Assembly (NCBI RefSeq): GCF_036346295.1
Contig: NZ_CP107819.1
Span: forward strand, 5,456,001 to 5,520,000
Direction of reading: 5' to 3'
DNA from: Streptomyces sp. NBC_00536
GTDB lineage: Bacteria > Actinomycetota > Actinomycetes > Streptomycetales > Streptomycetaceae
DNA: 64,000 nucleotides
Shown here: piece after piece, positions 1 to 8,888 of the stretch
How the letters are laid out: the number at the start of each line of letters is the position of its first letter
Position numbering within the stretch: the stretch's first letter is position 1
The notes under the pieces: generated by a model
Told to the model about the DNA's origin: nothing
Databases searched by the model: none
What the model saw: the letters and a program-made list of their open reading frames with translations, nothing else
Program-made: the position numbers and the translations under genes

Positions 1-1686
1 GAAGAGCGGGAAGAGCTGGTTGATGCCGCCCAGCGGGTCCTTCACGCCGACCCACAGGAAGTAGCCCCAGCCGCCGACGACGATCGCGCTCGCGAACCAG
101 ACGCCCGGCCTCCAGCTGACGTCCTTGAAGGACTTGTGCACATTGCCCAGGGTGTCCTGGAGCATGAACCGGCCCACCCGGGTGCCCGCGTCGACCGTGG
201 TCAGGATGAAGAGGGCCTCGAACATGATGGCGAAGTGGTACCAGAACGCCTTCATCGCGGTGCCGCCGACCACGGAGGAGAAGATCTCCGACATTCCGAG
301 TGCGAAGGTCGGCGCGCCGCCGGTGCGGGAGAGCAGGCTGGTCTCGCCGATGTCCTTGGCCGCCTGGGTCAGCGCGTCCGGGGTGATCGAGAAGCCGAGG
401 TGGCCGATCGCCTGGGAGGCCTCCAGGGCGGTGGTGCCGATGCGGCCGCTGGGGGCGTTCACGGCGAAGAAGAGGCCCGGCTCGATGATGCAGGCCGCGA
501 TGACGGCCATGATCGCCACGAAGGACTCGGTCAGCATGGCGCCGTAGCCGATGACCCGGACCTGGGTCTCCTTCTGGATCATCTTCGGGGTGGTGCCCGA
601 GGAGACCAGCGCGTGGAAGCCGGAGAGCGCTCCGCACGCGATGGTGATGAAGACGAAGGGGAACATCGTGCCCGCGAAGACCGGTCCGTCGCCGCGGGAG
701 GCGAAGTCGGTGACGGCGGGCATCTTCAGCGTCGGCATGGCGATGACCACGCCCACGGCCAGCAGCCCGATGGTGCCGACCTTCATGAAGGTGGAGAGGT
801 AGTCGCGCGGGGCGAGCAGCATCCACACCGGCAGCACCGAGGCCAGGAAGCCGTATCCGACCATCCAGATGACCAGCGTCTCCTTGTCGAGCGTGAAGAC
901 GTCGGCGAAGGAGGACTCGGCGACCCAGCCGCCCGCGACGATGGCGAGCAGCAGCAGGGCGACGCCGATGAGCGAGACCTCGGTGATCCGGCCCGGCCGC
1001 AGCACCCGCAGGTAGAAGCCCATGAAGAGGGCGATCGGGATGGTCATGCCGATGGAGAAGACGCCCCAGGGGGAGTCCGCCAGCGCGTTGACGATGACCA
1101 GGGCGAGGACCGCCAGCAGGATGATCATGATCATGAAGACCGCGACCAGCGCGGCGGCGCCGCCGACCGGGCCGATCTCGTCCCGGGCCATCTGGCCGAG
1201 CGAACGCCCGTTGCGCCGGGTGGAGAAGAACAGGGTCACCATGTCCTGCACCGCGCCCGCGAAGATCACGCCCGCGACGATCCAGATGGTGCCCGGCAGA
1301 TAACCCATCTGCGAGGCGAGCACCGGGCCGACCAGCGGGCCCGCGCCGGCGACGGCGGCGAAGTGGTGGCCGAAGAGCACCCGGCGGTCGGTGGGGTGGA
1401 AGTCGACACCGTTGTCGAGGCGTTCGGCGGGGGTGGCCCGGGTCTTGTCCACCTGCAGGACGCGGTCCGCGATGAAGCGCGCGTAGAACCGGTAGCCGAT
1501 GGCGTACGAGCCCAGCGCGGCGGCGAGCAGCCAGGCGGCGGAGATCTCCTCGCCGCGGGAGAGGGCGAGCACGCCCCAGCCGACCGCGCCGACGAGGGCG
1601 ACGGCGGCCCAGACGGCGATGGACTTCGGGGTGAGCCCCCCGCCACCCGGCCGTCCGGCGGTTGTTTCGGGTCCAGCTTCCGGCAT
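1..1686 (-). CDS. cstA: CstA-family carbon starvation protein (peptide/pyruvate transporter), 3' end cut by window edge
   Basis: Reading the minus strand from ATG at 1686 gives about 562 residues with no stop before the window edge. The protein is polytopic: repeated hydrophobic segments with short charged loops. It contains the CstA-like stretch GHHFAAVAGAGPLVGPVLA near residue 80 and the region FHALVSSGTTPK around residue 395. CstA proteins import peptides or pyruvate during carbon limitation and usually run to about 700 residues, so the C-terminus lies to the left. A second in-frame ATG sits at 1710, but only 1686 has a purine-rich ribosome site (GAGGGGACGAGG). It is transcribed in the same direction as dasR, behind dasR and its terminator. 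I am sure of the family; the substrate is inference. Confidence 0.9.
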   Translation of the reverse strand, partial: MPEAGPETTAGRPGGGGLTPKSIAVWAAVALVGAVGWGVLALSRGEEISAAWLLAAALGSYAIGYRFYARFIADRVLQVDKTRATPAERLDNGVDFHPTDRRVLFGHHFAAVAGAGPLVGPVLASQMGYLPGTIWIVAGVIFAGAVQDMVTLFFSTRRNGRSLGQMARDEIGPVGGAAALVAVFMIMIILLAVLALVIVNALADSPWGVFSIGMTIPIALFMGFYLRVLRPGRITEVSLIGVALLLLAIVAGGWVAESSFADVFTLDKETLVIWMVGYGFLASVLPVWMLLAPRDYLSTFMKVGTIGLLAVGVVIAMPTLKMPAVTDFASRGDGPVFAGTMFPFVFITIACGALSGFHALVSSGTTPKMIQKETQVRVIGYGAMLTESFVAIMAVIAACIIEPGLFFAVNAPSGRIGTTALEASQAIGHLGFSITPDALTQAAKDIGETSLLSRTGGAPTFALGMSEIFSSVVGGTAMKAFWYHFAIMFEALFILTTVDAGTRVGRFMLQDTLGNVHKSFKDVSWRPGVWFASAIVVGGWGYFLWVGVKDPLGGINQLFPLF

Positions 1687-1896
1687 GATCCTCGTCCCCT
1701 CGTCGATCATCTGCGCGAGCGCAGGGAATCTACGGGGACCGCCCGGTGAACGTAAGCCCCCGTCCGCATAGCGGTACGTGAGTCAACTACGGTTCGCGGG
1801 GCGGGTCGACGCCGCGGGGCCTCGAACGTATAACGATGACCGGGACGCGCGCGAGGGGGCCGCGTTGGGGCCGCGACGGGGCCGCGACGGGGCAAC

Positions 1897-1924
1897 CGGG
1901 AACGCGCGGACCGCCGCGTTCCCG
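1897..1924 (-). terminator. Stem-loop downstream of dasR
   Basis: A 10-bp perfect inverted repeat (CGGGAACGCG, 1897-1906, against 1915-1924) with an 8-nt loop lies just after the dasR stop codon. There is no T-run, as is usual for Streptomyces terminators. GC-rich direct repeats (GGGGCCGCGACG) occupy the adjoining 1850-1890 stretch. Confidence 0.5.
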
Positions 1925-1931
1925 GCCGGAA

Positions 1932-2696
1932 TCAGACCGCGGGCCGCTTGAGGCGGGCGACGAACTTGTAGCGGTCGCCGCGGTACACCGAGCGCACCCA
2001 CTCGACGGGTTCGCCGTCGGCGTCCAGGGAGTGCCGGGACAGCATCAGCATCGGCAGGCCGACGTCGGTGCCCAGCAGCCCCGCCTCGCGCGGGGTGGCC
2101 AGCGAGGTCTCGATGGTCTCCTCGGCCTCCGCGAGCCGGACGTCGTAGACCTCCGCGAGGGCGGTGTAGAGCGAGGTGTACTTGACCAGCGAGCGGCGCA
2201 GCGCGGGGAAGCGCTTGGCCGAAAGGTGTGTGGTCTCGATCGCCATCGGCTCGCCGCTCGCGAGCCGGAGCCGCTCGATCCGCAGCACCCGTCCACCGGT
2301 GGTGATCTTGAGCAGTCCGGCGAGGGTGTCGTCCGCCGTCACGTACCCGATGTCGAGGAGCTGGGACGTGGGCTCCAGGCCCTGCGCCCTCATGTCCTCG
2401 GTGTACGAGGAGAGTTGGAGCGGCTGGGAGACCTTGGGCTTGGCCACGAAGGTGCCCTTGCCCTGGATGCGCTCCAGCCGTCCCTCGACCACCAGCTCCT
2501 GGAGGGCCTGGCGGACCGTGGTCCTGGAGGTGTCGAATTCGGCCGCCAGGGTGCGCTCCGGGGGTACCGGGGTGCCGGGCGGCAGGGTTTCGGTCATGTC
2601 CAGCAAGTGCCGCTTGAGTCGGTAGTACTTGGGCACGCGTGCGGTGCGGGTGGCCGCCCCGCCTTCCGGCTCCGTGGTCGCCCCTTCGGTGGCCAT
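1932..2696 (-). CDS. dasR: DasR, GntR/HutC-family global repressor of amino-sugar metabolism
   Basis: A 254-residue GntR regulator of the HutC subfamily. The N-terminal winged helix (residues 20-90) includes [21 protein letters not shown]. The C-terminal UTRA effector domain (about 100-250) carries the conserved [12 protein letters not shown] and [11 protein letters not shown]. DasR binds dre palindromes and is released by glucosamine-6-phosphate or N-acetylglucosamine phosphates. It controls chitin and GlcNAc uptake, nagB and antibiotic production in Streptomyces. I chose ATG 2696 because it gives the family's usual 254 residues and has a GGAAGG ribosome site; an ATG at 2735 is also in frame. 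It diverges from dasA, and two dre sites lie in the shared spacer, so it is probably autoregulated. Confidence 0.95.
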   Translation of the reverse strand: MATEGATTEPEGGAATRTARVPKYYRLKRHLLDMTETLPPGTPVPPERTLAAEFDTSRTTVRQALQELVVEGRLERIQGKGTFVAKPKVSQPLQLSSYTEDMRAQGLEPTSQLLDIGYVTADDTLAGLLKITTGGRVLRIERLRLASGEPMAIETTHLSAKRFPALRRSLVKYTSLYTALAEVYDVRLAEAEETIETSLATPREAGLLGTDVGLPMLMLSRHSLDADGEPVEWVRSVYRGDRYKFVARLKRPAV

Positions 2697-2855
2697 GGCC
2701 GCCCGCCTTCCCGACTCCAGTTTCGCTGCCGTCACCGGCTCCTCCGATATGTGCGGTCACATCGTGACACGGGCCGCGGGGCGGGCCTCGCCCCCACCTC
2801 AGGTGTCGGTCCGATAACGGACCGAGCACCCGCTCATTAGACCCTTGACACCCCT

Positions 2856-2871
2856 AAAGGTCTAGGCCAAG
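2856..2871. promoter_or_regulatory. dre-like DasR binding site (distal to dasA)
   Basis: AAAGGTCTAGGCCAAG keeps the GGTCTA and CCA parts of the DasR consensus ACTGGTCTAGACCAGT (consensus recalled from literature). It sits 24 bp from a second, better site in the dasR-dasA spacer, so paired binding is plausible. Confidence 0.65.
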
Positions 2872-2879
2872 CTCCGACT

Positions 2880-2895
2880 ACTGGTCTAAACCAAT
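2880..2895. promoter_or_regulatory. dre site for DasR in the dasR-dasA spacer
   Basis: ACTGGTCTAAACCAAT matches the recalled 16-bp DasR consensus at 14 positions. It lies about 95 bp upstream of the dasA start and about 185 bp from the dasR start. This is the expected repressor site for dasA. Confidence 0.85.
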
Positions 2896-2987
2896 ATGGA
2901 TCAGATCCCGGCCCCACGTGCAGTACTTCGCGTATGTCACCGCGGCGGGCAAGGGAAGTGCAGGCAGGCATCCCTGAGGAGGGTGGC

Positions 2988-4277
2988 GTGAAGCGCAAGC
3001 TCATCGCGGCGGTTGGAGTCGCGGGCATGGTTATCGGCCTGGCGGCGTGCGGTGGCTCCGACAGCAAGGGGGGCACCGAGACCGACAAGGCTTCGGGTGC
3101 CAAGGAGCTGACCGTCTGGTTGACGGTTGACGCCCAGAACAACTGGCCCGACCTGGTGAAGGCGGCCGACGACGCGATTGTCGCGAAGCACCCGGGTCTC
3201 ACGGTCAAGCACGAGTACTACGGCTGGCCGGACAAGAACGCCAAGCTGGACGCCGTGCTCGCCACGGACAAGGCCCCGGACGTTGTCGAAATGGGCAACT
3301 CCGAGATGATCGGCTACATGGCGACCGGCGCCTTCTCCGAACTCGACGCGTCGAAGTTCGAGAACTCCGGCACCTGGCTGGACGCGCTGAAGGAATCCGT
3401 CACCTACGACGGCAAGAACTACGGCGTCCCCTACTACGCCGGTGGCCGTGTCGGCACCTGGCGCAAGGACATCGCCGCCGACGCGGGCGTCACCGCCGCG
3501 CCGAAGACCTGGGCCGAGCTGACCGGCGCGCTGGACAAGATCCAGACCGCGAAGGGCGACAAGTTCAGCGCCCTCTACCAGCCTTCCCCGGACTGGTACG
3601 CCGCGATGTCCTTCGTCTACGACGCGAAGGGCAGCATCGCCAAGAAGGACGGCGACAAGTGGAAGGCGAACCTGTCTTCCCCCGAGTCGCTGAAGGGGCT
3701 GGCGCAGTACAAGGAGCTCCTCGACAAGTACATGCACGCCGACAAGACCAAGGACGAGTCCGACCGTCCGGTCGTCTTCGGCCAGGGCAACGCCGCCGCG
3801 ATCTTCTCCGCCGGCTGGGAGGGCGCTGACGCGGCCACCCCGAAGAACGACAAGGTCGGTGGCCTGAAGGACAAGGTCGAGACCTTCGTGATGCCCGGCC
3901 CGAACGGCAAGGCCCTCCCGGTCTTCCTCGGCGGTTCGGACCTCGCGGTTCCGTCCAAGTCCAAGGCCAAGGACATCGCCGCCGAGTGGATCAACGTCTT
4001 CACCGGCTCGCAGGGCCAGAAGGGCCTGATCGCCAAGGGCAACCTGCCCAACAACAAGACGGACCTCGCCCCGCTGAAGGCCGACCCGAAGACCCAGGTC
4101 TCGGCCACCGCCGCCGAGTCCTCCTGGTTCGTCCCGACCGCGCCCGGCTGGGGCCAGGTCGAGAAGGGCAAGCTCCTGCAGACCATGCTCCAGGAGATCG
4201 GTACCGGCAAGAAGACGGTCGAGGCCGCGGCGAAGGACGCCGACGCCGCGATCGACAAGGTCATCAACACCAAGTGA
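2988..4277 (+). CDS. dasA: DasA, chitobiose/GlcNAc ABC transporter solute-binding lipoprotein
   Basis: A 429-residue extracellular solute-binding protein (family 1). The start is GTG 2988 behind the strong ribosome site GAGGAGG. A short basic, hydrophobic signal ends in the lipobox IGLAAC (Cys about residue 20), followed by a Gly/Ser/Lys tether, so it should be lipid-anchored outside the membrane. The mature part has the sugar-binding fold typical of MalE/NgcE relatives. DasA binds N,N'-diacetylchitobiose and delivers it to DasB and DasC. It is first in dasABCD and lies under the two dre sites. A longer frame upstream to 2934 exists, but it would remove the signal peptide from the N-terminus. 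Confidence 0.93.
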   Translation: MKRKLIAAVGVAGMVIGLAACGGSDSKGGTETDKASGAKELTVWLTVDAQNNWPDLVKAADDAIVAKHPGLTVKHEYYGWPDKNAKLDAVLATDKAPDVVEMGNSEMIGYMATGAFSELDASKFENSGTWLDALKESVTYDGKNYGVPYYAGGRVGTWRKDIAADAGVTAAPKTWAELTGALDKIQTAKGDKFSALYQPSPDWYAAMSFVYDAKGSIAKKDGDKWKANLSSPESLKGLAQYKELLDKYMHADKTKDESDRPVVFGQGNAAAIFSAGWEGADAATPKNDKVGGLKDKVETFVMPGPNGKALPVFLGGSDLAVPSKSKAKDIAAEWINVFTGSQGQKGLIAKGNLPNNKTDLAPLKADPKTQVSATAAESSWFVPTAPGWGQVEKGKLLQTMLQEIGTGKKTVEAAAKDADAAIDKVINTK

Positions 4278-4286
4278 CCTGAGTGA

Positions 4287-4317
4287 GCAGGGCCCCGCCG
4301 GAGCGGCGGGGCCCTGC
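4287..4317 (+). terminator. Intra-operon stem-loop between dasA and dasB
   Basis: A 14-bp perfect stem (GCAGGGCCCCGCCG, 4287-4300, with 4304-4317) and a GAG loop follow the dasA stop by 10 nt. It precedes dasB by 36 nt. It probably acts as a partial terminator or mRNA 3' stabiliser, giving more DasA than permease, as is common in binding-protein operons. Confidence 0.7.
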
Positions 4318-4352
4318 TGCCCGTCAAGAGAGGGACCCCCGAGGAGCACGCG

Positions 4353-5351
4353 ATGAGTGCCGCACAGACAACCACCGCCGACCTGCCGCCGGCGCCGCAG
4401 AAGCCTTCGACCGCAGCGAAGACAGGGAACGCGGGCACGCCGGGGAAGAAGGGGTCCCGCAAGGGGTCCGGTTCGACCCCCTGGCTGCTGCTCGCCCCGT
4501 GCCTGCTGGTCATCGCGCTCGTCATGGGATACCCGCTCTTCAGACTGGTGTCCCTCTCCTTCCAGAGCTTCGGCAAGTCCGAGCTCTGGGGTTTCAAGGA
4601 AGCCAAGTTCGTCGGCTTCGACAACTTCTCGAAGTTCCTCGGCGACGGGGTCTTCTGGACCGTGGTCCTGCGCACCGTGATCTTCGCGGTCGGCGCCGTC
4701 ATCCTGACCATGGTCATCGGCATGCTGATCGCGCTGCTGCTGCAGAAGGTCTCCGGCTGGGTCAAGGCGCTCATCAACATCGCGCTGGTGGCGAGCTGGG
4801 GCATGCCGATCATCGTCGCCACGGCCGTCTTCAAATGGCTCTTCGACTCCGGCTACGGCGTCCTCAACTACTTGCTGAGCAAGCTCCCCGGCGTGGACAT
4901 GATCGGCCACAACTGGTTCGCCAGCGGCCCGCAGGGCCTCGCGGTGATCATGCTCCTGGTGGTCTGGGGCGCGGTGCCCTTCGTGGTCATCACCCTCAGC
5001 GCGGGCCTGACGCAGGTGCCCAAGGAGCTGGAGGAGGCCGCGCGCCTCGACGGCGCCGGTGCCTGGGGCGTCTTCCGGCACGTCACCCTCCCCATCCTGA
5101 AGCCGGTCCTCGTCATGCTGACGACGCTCTCGGTGATCTGGGACATGGGCGTCTTCCCGCAGGTCTTCGTGATGCGCAACGGCAATCCCGAGGCCGAGTT
5201 CCAGCTGCTGACGACCTACTCGTACCAGCAGGCCTTCGTGGTCAACGACTACTCGGGCGGCTCCGCGATCGCCCTGGTGACCGTCCTGCTGCTGCTCGGA
5301 GTGGTCGCCGTCTACATGCGCCAGATGCTCAAGATCGGAGAGGTGGAATGA
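4353..5351 (+). CDS. dasB: DasB, sugar ABC transporter permease
   Basis: A 332-residue inner-membrane permease of the MalF type. A Pro/Ala/Lys-rich cytosolic N-terminus of about 45 residues precedes six predicted transmembrane segments. The ABC-coupling EAA loop is visible as KELEEAARLDGAGA near residue 230. It pairs with DasC to import chitobiose delivered by DasA. No ATPase gene is present in the operon; in Streptomyces the shared ATPase MsiK, encoded elsewhere, energises this transporter (established for the family). The ribosome site is GAGGAGC before ATG 4353. The stop overlaps the dasC start in ATGA. Confidence 0.93.
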   Translation: MSAAQTTTADLPPAPQKPSTAAKTGNAGTPGKKGSRKGSGSTPWLLLAPCLLVIALVMGYPLFRLVSLSFQSFGKSELWGFKEAKFVGFDNFSKFLGDGVFWTVVLRTVIFAVGAVILTMVIGMLIALLLQKVSGWVKALINIALVASWGMPIIVATAVFKWLFDSGYGVLNYLLSKLPGVDMIGHNWFASGPQGLAVIMLLVVWGAVPFVVITLSAGLTQVPKELEEAARLDGAGAWGVFRHVTLPILKPVLVMLTTLSVIWDMGVFPQVFVMRNGNPEAEFQLLTTYSYQQAFVVNDYSGGSAIALVTVLLLLGVVAVYMRQMLKIGEVE

Positions 5352-6244
5352 CCGCCACCACCGCGCCCGCCGCGTCCCCGTCAGCCGCGCCCCCGTCCAC
5401 CGCGCGCCGCACGCCGAAGCCGAGCCGCAAGAAGTCCAGGATCGGCTGGAACCTCGGCGGTCTGCTCGTCTTCGTCGTCATGGGCTTCCCCGTCTACTGG
5501 ATGCTCAACACGGCCTTCAAGCCGGACAAGGACGCGATCGACCCGAACCCGCACTTCTTCCCGACCACCTTCACGCTGGACAACTTCAAGCGTGCGCTGG
5601 AGATCTCCGACTTCTGGGGCCCGGTCGGCCGCAGTCTGATCGTGTCCTCGGTCGTCGTCGTCATCGGCATCGTGGTCGGCATGCTGGCGGCCCTGGCCAT
5701 CTCCCGGTTCGCCTTCCGCGGCCGCAAGGTCGTCATCGTCGGCATCCTGGCCGTGCAGATGGTCCCGCTGGTCGCGATGCTCATCCCGGTCTTCCTGCTG
5801 CTGAACGACCTCGGTCAGTACGACAAGCTCACCGGCCTGATCATCACCTACCTGACCTTCATCCTCCCCTTCACCGTCTGGACGTTGCGCGGCTTCATCG
5901 TCAACATCCCGAAGGAACTGGAAGAAGCGGCCATGGTCGACGGCTGCACGCCGGCCGGCGCCTTCATCCGGGTGGTCTTCCCGCTGCTCGCCCCCGGCAT
6001 GGTCGCCACCTCCGTCTACGCCTTCATCCAGGCGTGGAACGAGTACCTCTACGCGCTCATGCTGATGAGCCAGCAGAACCAGACCGCCACCGTCTGGCTC
6101 GGCAACTTCACCACCAAGCACGGCACCGAGTACGCCCCGATGATGGCCGGCTCCACCATGATGGCGCTGCCGATCGTCGTGCTGTTCCTCATCGTCCAGC
6201 GGAAGATGGCCGCGGGTCTCACCGCCGGCGCTGTGAAGGGATAA
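5348..6244 (+). CDS. dasC: DasC, sugar ABC transporter permease
   Basis: A 298-residue MalG-type permease. An Ala/Pro-rich N-terminal tail of about 35 residues is followed by six membrane segments. The EAA loop KELEEAAMVDGCTPAGA lies near residue 195. It starts at ATG 5348 inside the ATGA overlap with dasB, which implies translational coupling and equal subunit supply. It forms the chitobiose channel with DasB. The next gene, dasD, starts 6 nt after its stop, so the four genes should be one transcript. Confidence 0.93.
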   Translation: MTATTAPAASPSAAPPSTARRTPKPSRKKSRIGWNLGGLLVFVVMGFPVYWMLNTAFKPDKDAIDPNPHFFPTTFTLDNFKRALEISDFWGPVGRSLIVSSVVVVIGIVVGMLAALAISRFAFRGRKVVIVGILAVQMVPLVAMLIPVFLLLNDLGQYDKLTGLIITYLTFILPFTVWTLRGFIVNIPKELEEAAMVDGCTPAGAFIRVVFPLLAPGMVATSVYAFIQAWNEYLYALMLMSQQNQTATVWLGNFTTKHGTEYAPMMAGSTMMALPIVVLFLIVQRKMAAGLTAGAVKG

Positions 6245-6250
6245 CGGCCC

Positions 6251-7741
6251 ATGACCCTCCTCGCCCACCGCACCGACACGGTCACCCGTGACGCCCTCGC
6301 GGTCCTCCAGCCCGGCTTCGAAGGCACCACCGCCCCCGCCTGGGTGCTGCGCCTCGTCGGCGAAGGACTCACCGCCGTCGGCCTGTTCGGCCGCAACATC
6401 GTCTCGGCCGAACAGCTCACCGCGCTCACCGCCCAGCTGCGGGCCGTGCGGGACGACGTCCTCGTCGCGATCGACGAAGAGGGCGGTGACGTCACGCGCC
6501 TGGAGGTCCGCGAAGGCTCCTCCTTCCCCGGCAACCTCGCCCTCGGCGCCGTCGACGACACCGCGCTCACCCACGCCGTCGCCCACGAGCTGGGCCGGCG
6601 CCTCGCCGAGTGCGGGGTCGACCTCAACTGGGCCCCGTCCGCGGACGTCAACTCCAACCCGGACAACCCGGTCATCGGCGTACGGTCCTTCGGGGACGGG
6701 ACCGACCTCGCGGCCCGGCACACCGCCGCCTACGTCGAGGGGCTCCAGGCCGCCGGAGTCGCCGCCTCCACCAAGCACTTCCCCGGGCACGGCGACACCA
6801 ACGTCGACTCCCACCACGCGATGCCCCGCATCGACGCGGACCTCGACACCCTCTACGCCCGCGAACTGGTGCCCTTCAAGGCCGCCATCGCCGCCGGGAC
6901 CAAGGCCGTCATGAGCGCGCACATCCTCGTGCCCGCGCTCGACCCCACCCGGCCCGCCACCCTGAGCCCGCAGATCCTCACCGGTCTGCTGCGCAAGGAA
7001 CTCGGCTACGAGGGCCTGATCATCACCGACGGCATGGAGATGCAGGCCATCGCCGCCACCTACGGCATCGAGCGCGGCACCGTGCTCGCCATCGCGGCGG
7101 GCGCCGACGCGATCTGCGTCGGCGGCGGCCTCTGCGACGAGGCGACCGTGCTCGGCCTGCGCGACGCGCTCGTCGACGCCGTCCGCGAGGGCACCCTGCC
7201 CGAGGAGCGGCTCGCCGACGCCGCCGCCCGGGTGCGCGCCCTCGCCTCATGGACCCGGCAGGCCCGGGAGGCCGCCCGGCCGGGCGCGCCGCAGGAGGGG
7301 AGCGCGCCCGGCATCGGCCTCGAAGCGGCCCGCCGCGCCCTGCGCGTGAGCGGCACCCCGGTGCCCGTGACCACGCCGTACGTCGCCACGCTCGCCCCCG
7401 CCCCGAACATGGCCGTGGGCGACGAGACCCCCTGGGGCGTGGCGGCGGCCCTGGCCGCGCTCGTCCCGGACACCGCCTCCGGTGAGTTCGGGGAGGACAC
7501 CCCGGTCGCGGAGATCCTCGCCGCCGCGGGCGCCCGTACGGTCGTCGCCGTGGTCCGCGACGCCCACCGGCACCCCTGGATGGCCGAAGTCCTGGACGCG
7601 CTCGTCGCGGCCCGGCCCGACACGGTCGTCGTCGAGATGGGCCTGCCGCGGGAGCGGGCGCGCGGCGCCCTGTACATCGAGACGCACGGTGCGGCGCGGG
7701 TCTGCGGACAGGCCGCCGCCGAGGTCATCGCGGGGGCCTGA
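6251..7741 (+). CDS. dasD: DasD, family 3 glycoside hydrolase (beta-N-acetylglucosaminidase)
   Basis: A 496-residue GH3 enzyme of the NagZ subfamily without a signal peptide, so cytosolic. The diagnostic KHFPGHGDTNVDSH segment (His/Asp acid-base pair) lies near residue 175, and the nucleophile loop IITDGMEM near residue 258. It should hydrolyse imported chitobiose to N-acetylglucosamine, linking uptake by DasABC to NagA/NagB metabolism. It follows dasC by 6 nt. The C-terminal 170 residues form the extra GH3 C domain. It ends at a strong hairpin shared with convergent nagB. Confidence 0.9.
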   Translation: MTLLAHRTDTVTRDALAVLQPGFEGTTAPAWVLRLVGEGLTAVGLFGRNIVSAEQLTALTAQLRAVRDDVLVAIDEEGGDVTRLEVREGSSFPGNLALGAVDDTALTHAVAHELGRRLAECGVDLNWAPSADVNSNPDNPVIGVRSFGDGTDLAARHTAAYVEGLQAAGVAASTKHFPGHGDTNVDSHHAMPRIDADLDTLYARELVPFKAAIAAGTKAVMSAHILVPALDPTRPATLSPQILTGLLRKELGYEGLIITDGMEMQAIAATYGIERGTVLAIAAGADAICVGGGLCDEATVLGLRDALVDAVREGTLPEERLADAAARVRALASWTRQAREAARPGAPQEGSAPGIGLEAARRALRVSGTPVPVTTPYVATLAPAPNMAVGDETPWGVAAALAALVPDTASGEFGEDTPVAEILAAAGARTVVAVVRDAHRHPWMAEVLDALVAARPDTVVVEMGLPRERARGALYIETHGAARVCGQAAAEVIAGA

Positions 7742-7764
7742 CAGGCGACACCCTCCCCGCGAAA

Positions 7765-7805
7765 GCGAAAGGCCGGGCCCTTGTCACGGGGGCCCGGCCT
7801 TTCGC
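7765..7805. terminator. Bidirectional terminator between dasD and nagB
   Basis: A 16-bp perfect stem (GCGAAAGGCCGGGCCC, 7765-7780, with 7790-7805) and a 9-nt loop sit between the convergent stops of dasD and nagB. The stem symmetry serves both directions. Confidence 0.85.
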
Positions 7806-7815
7806 GCGTTTCCGT

Positions 7816-8601
7816 TTACAGACCCTGCCAGGCGGGCTTGTTGGCGAAGGTGTGGCGGAAGTAGTCGGCCAGCTTCAGCTTCGAGGCGGCGGCCTCGTCG
7901 ACGACGACGGTCGCGTGCCGGTGCAGCTGCAGCGCGGACGCCGGGACCAGGGCGGAGAGCGGACCCTCGACGGTCTGCGCGACCGCCTCGGCCTTGCCCT
8001 CGCCGGTGGCCAGCAGGACCAGGTGGCGGGCGTCCAGGATGGTGCCGATGCCCTGGGTGATGACGTGGTGGGGGACCTGCTCTATGTCGTTGTCGAAGAA
8101 GCGCGCGTTGTCGACGCGGGTCTGCTCCGTCAGCGTCTTGATCCGGGTGCGGGAGGCGAGGGAGGAGCAGGGCTCGTTGAAGCCGATGTGGCCGTCCGTG
8201 CCGATGCCGAGCAGCTGGAGGTCCACGCCGCCGGCCGCGGCGAGGGCCTGGTCGTACGCCTCGCACGCGCCCACGATGTCCTCGGCCGAGCCGTCGGGGC
8301 CCATGAAGGAGGCCTCGGACAGGCCGAGCGGCTCGACGACCTCGCGCAGCACGACGGCGCGGTAGGACTCCGGGTGACCCGCGGGGAGCCCGACGTACTC
8401 GTCGAGCTGGCAGATCCGGGCGCGGGAGGCGTCGACCTCACCGGCCTTGACCTTGGCCGCGAGGGCCTCGTAGATGGGCAGCGGGGTAGAGCCGGTCGCC
8501 ACGCCGAGCAGTGCGTCGGCCTTGCGGCGGACGAGGGCCGCCATGGCCTCCGCGATGAGTTCTCCGCCTGCCTTGGCGTTCGGGACGATGACAACTTCCA
8601 C
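7816..8601 (-). CDS. nagB: Glucosamine-6-phosphate deaminase NagB
   Basis: A 261-residue deaminase that converts glucosamine-6-phosphate to fructose-6-phosphate plus ammonia, sending amino sugar into glycolysis. Visible motifs are the phosphate loop VATGSTPLPIYE (about residue 34), LDEYVGL (Asp/Glu, about residue 66) and the active-site GIGTDGHIGFNEP (about residue 133). The length is normal. It starts at ATG 8601. A dre site lies 29-44 bp upstream, so DasR should repress it until its own substrate accumulates. It is convergent with dasD. Confidence 0.96.
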   Translation of the reverse strand: MEVVIVPNAKAGGELIAEAMAALVRRKADALLGVATGSTPLPIYEALAAKVKAGEVDASRARICQLDEYVGLPAGHPESYRAVVLREVVEPLGLSEASFMGPDGSAEDIVGACEAYDQALAAAGGVDLQLLGIGTDGHIGFNEPCSSLASRTRIKTLTEQTRVDNARFFDNDIEQVPHHVITQGIGTILDARHLVLLATGEGKAEAVAQTVEGPLSALVPASALQLHRHATVVVDEAAASKLKLADYFRHTFANKPAWQGL

Positions 8602-8629
8602 GCGGGGCCTGCCGATCTGAGAAGGGGCG

Positions 8630-8645
8630 TGTGGTATAGACCAAT
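8630..8645. promoter_or_regulatory. dre site upstream of nagB
   Basis: TGTGGTATAGACCAAT keeps TGGT-TAGACCA of the DasR consensus. It lies 29 bp upstream of the nagB start codon, where a bound repressor would overlap the promoter or transcription start. Confidence 0.8.
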
Positions 8646-8799
8646 CTAGCAGAGCCGCGCCCTGCCGCCGCCTCCCATGGTGAGCCGTTTCCCCACCCCC
8701 GTCCTCCGGAACCCCACCTCCGCCCCGCGCCGGGCCCCCTCCAGCCTCGCCGGAGTTTGAGGCGCTGCCTGTACGGCGCCACTCTCGGCCTCGGCCCTG

Positions 8800-8888
8800 C
8801 TCGTGGCGCCGCCACCCCCAGCTTCGGCGGTGCTCGTGGCGCCGCCACCCCCAGCTTCGGCGGTGCTCGTGGCGCCGCCACCCCCAGC
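8800..8888. repeat. 33-bp tandem repeat, 2.7 copies
   Basis: The unit CTCGTGGCGCCGCCACCCCC plus AGCTTCGGCGGTG occurs at 8800-8832 and 8833-8865, then partially at 8866-8888, with no mismatch between copies. It lies in the 615-bp gene-free stretch between nagB and the SIS-domain gene. Being a multiple of three, it reads as a repeated AVLVAPPPPAS peptide on the plus strand. I see no start signal or gene context and treat it as non-coding. Confidence 0.8.
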
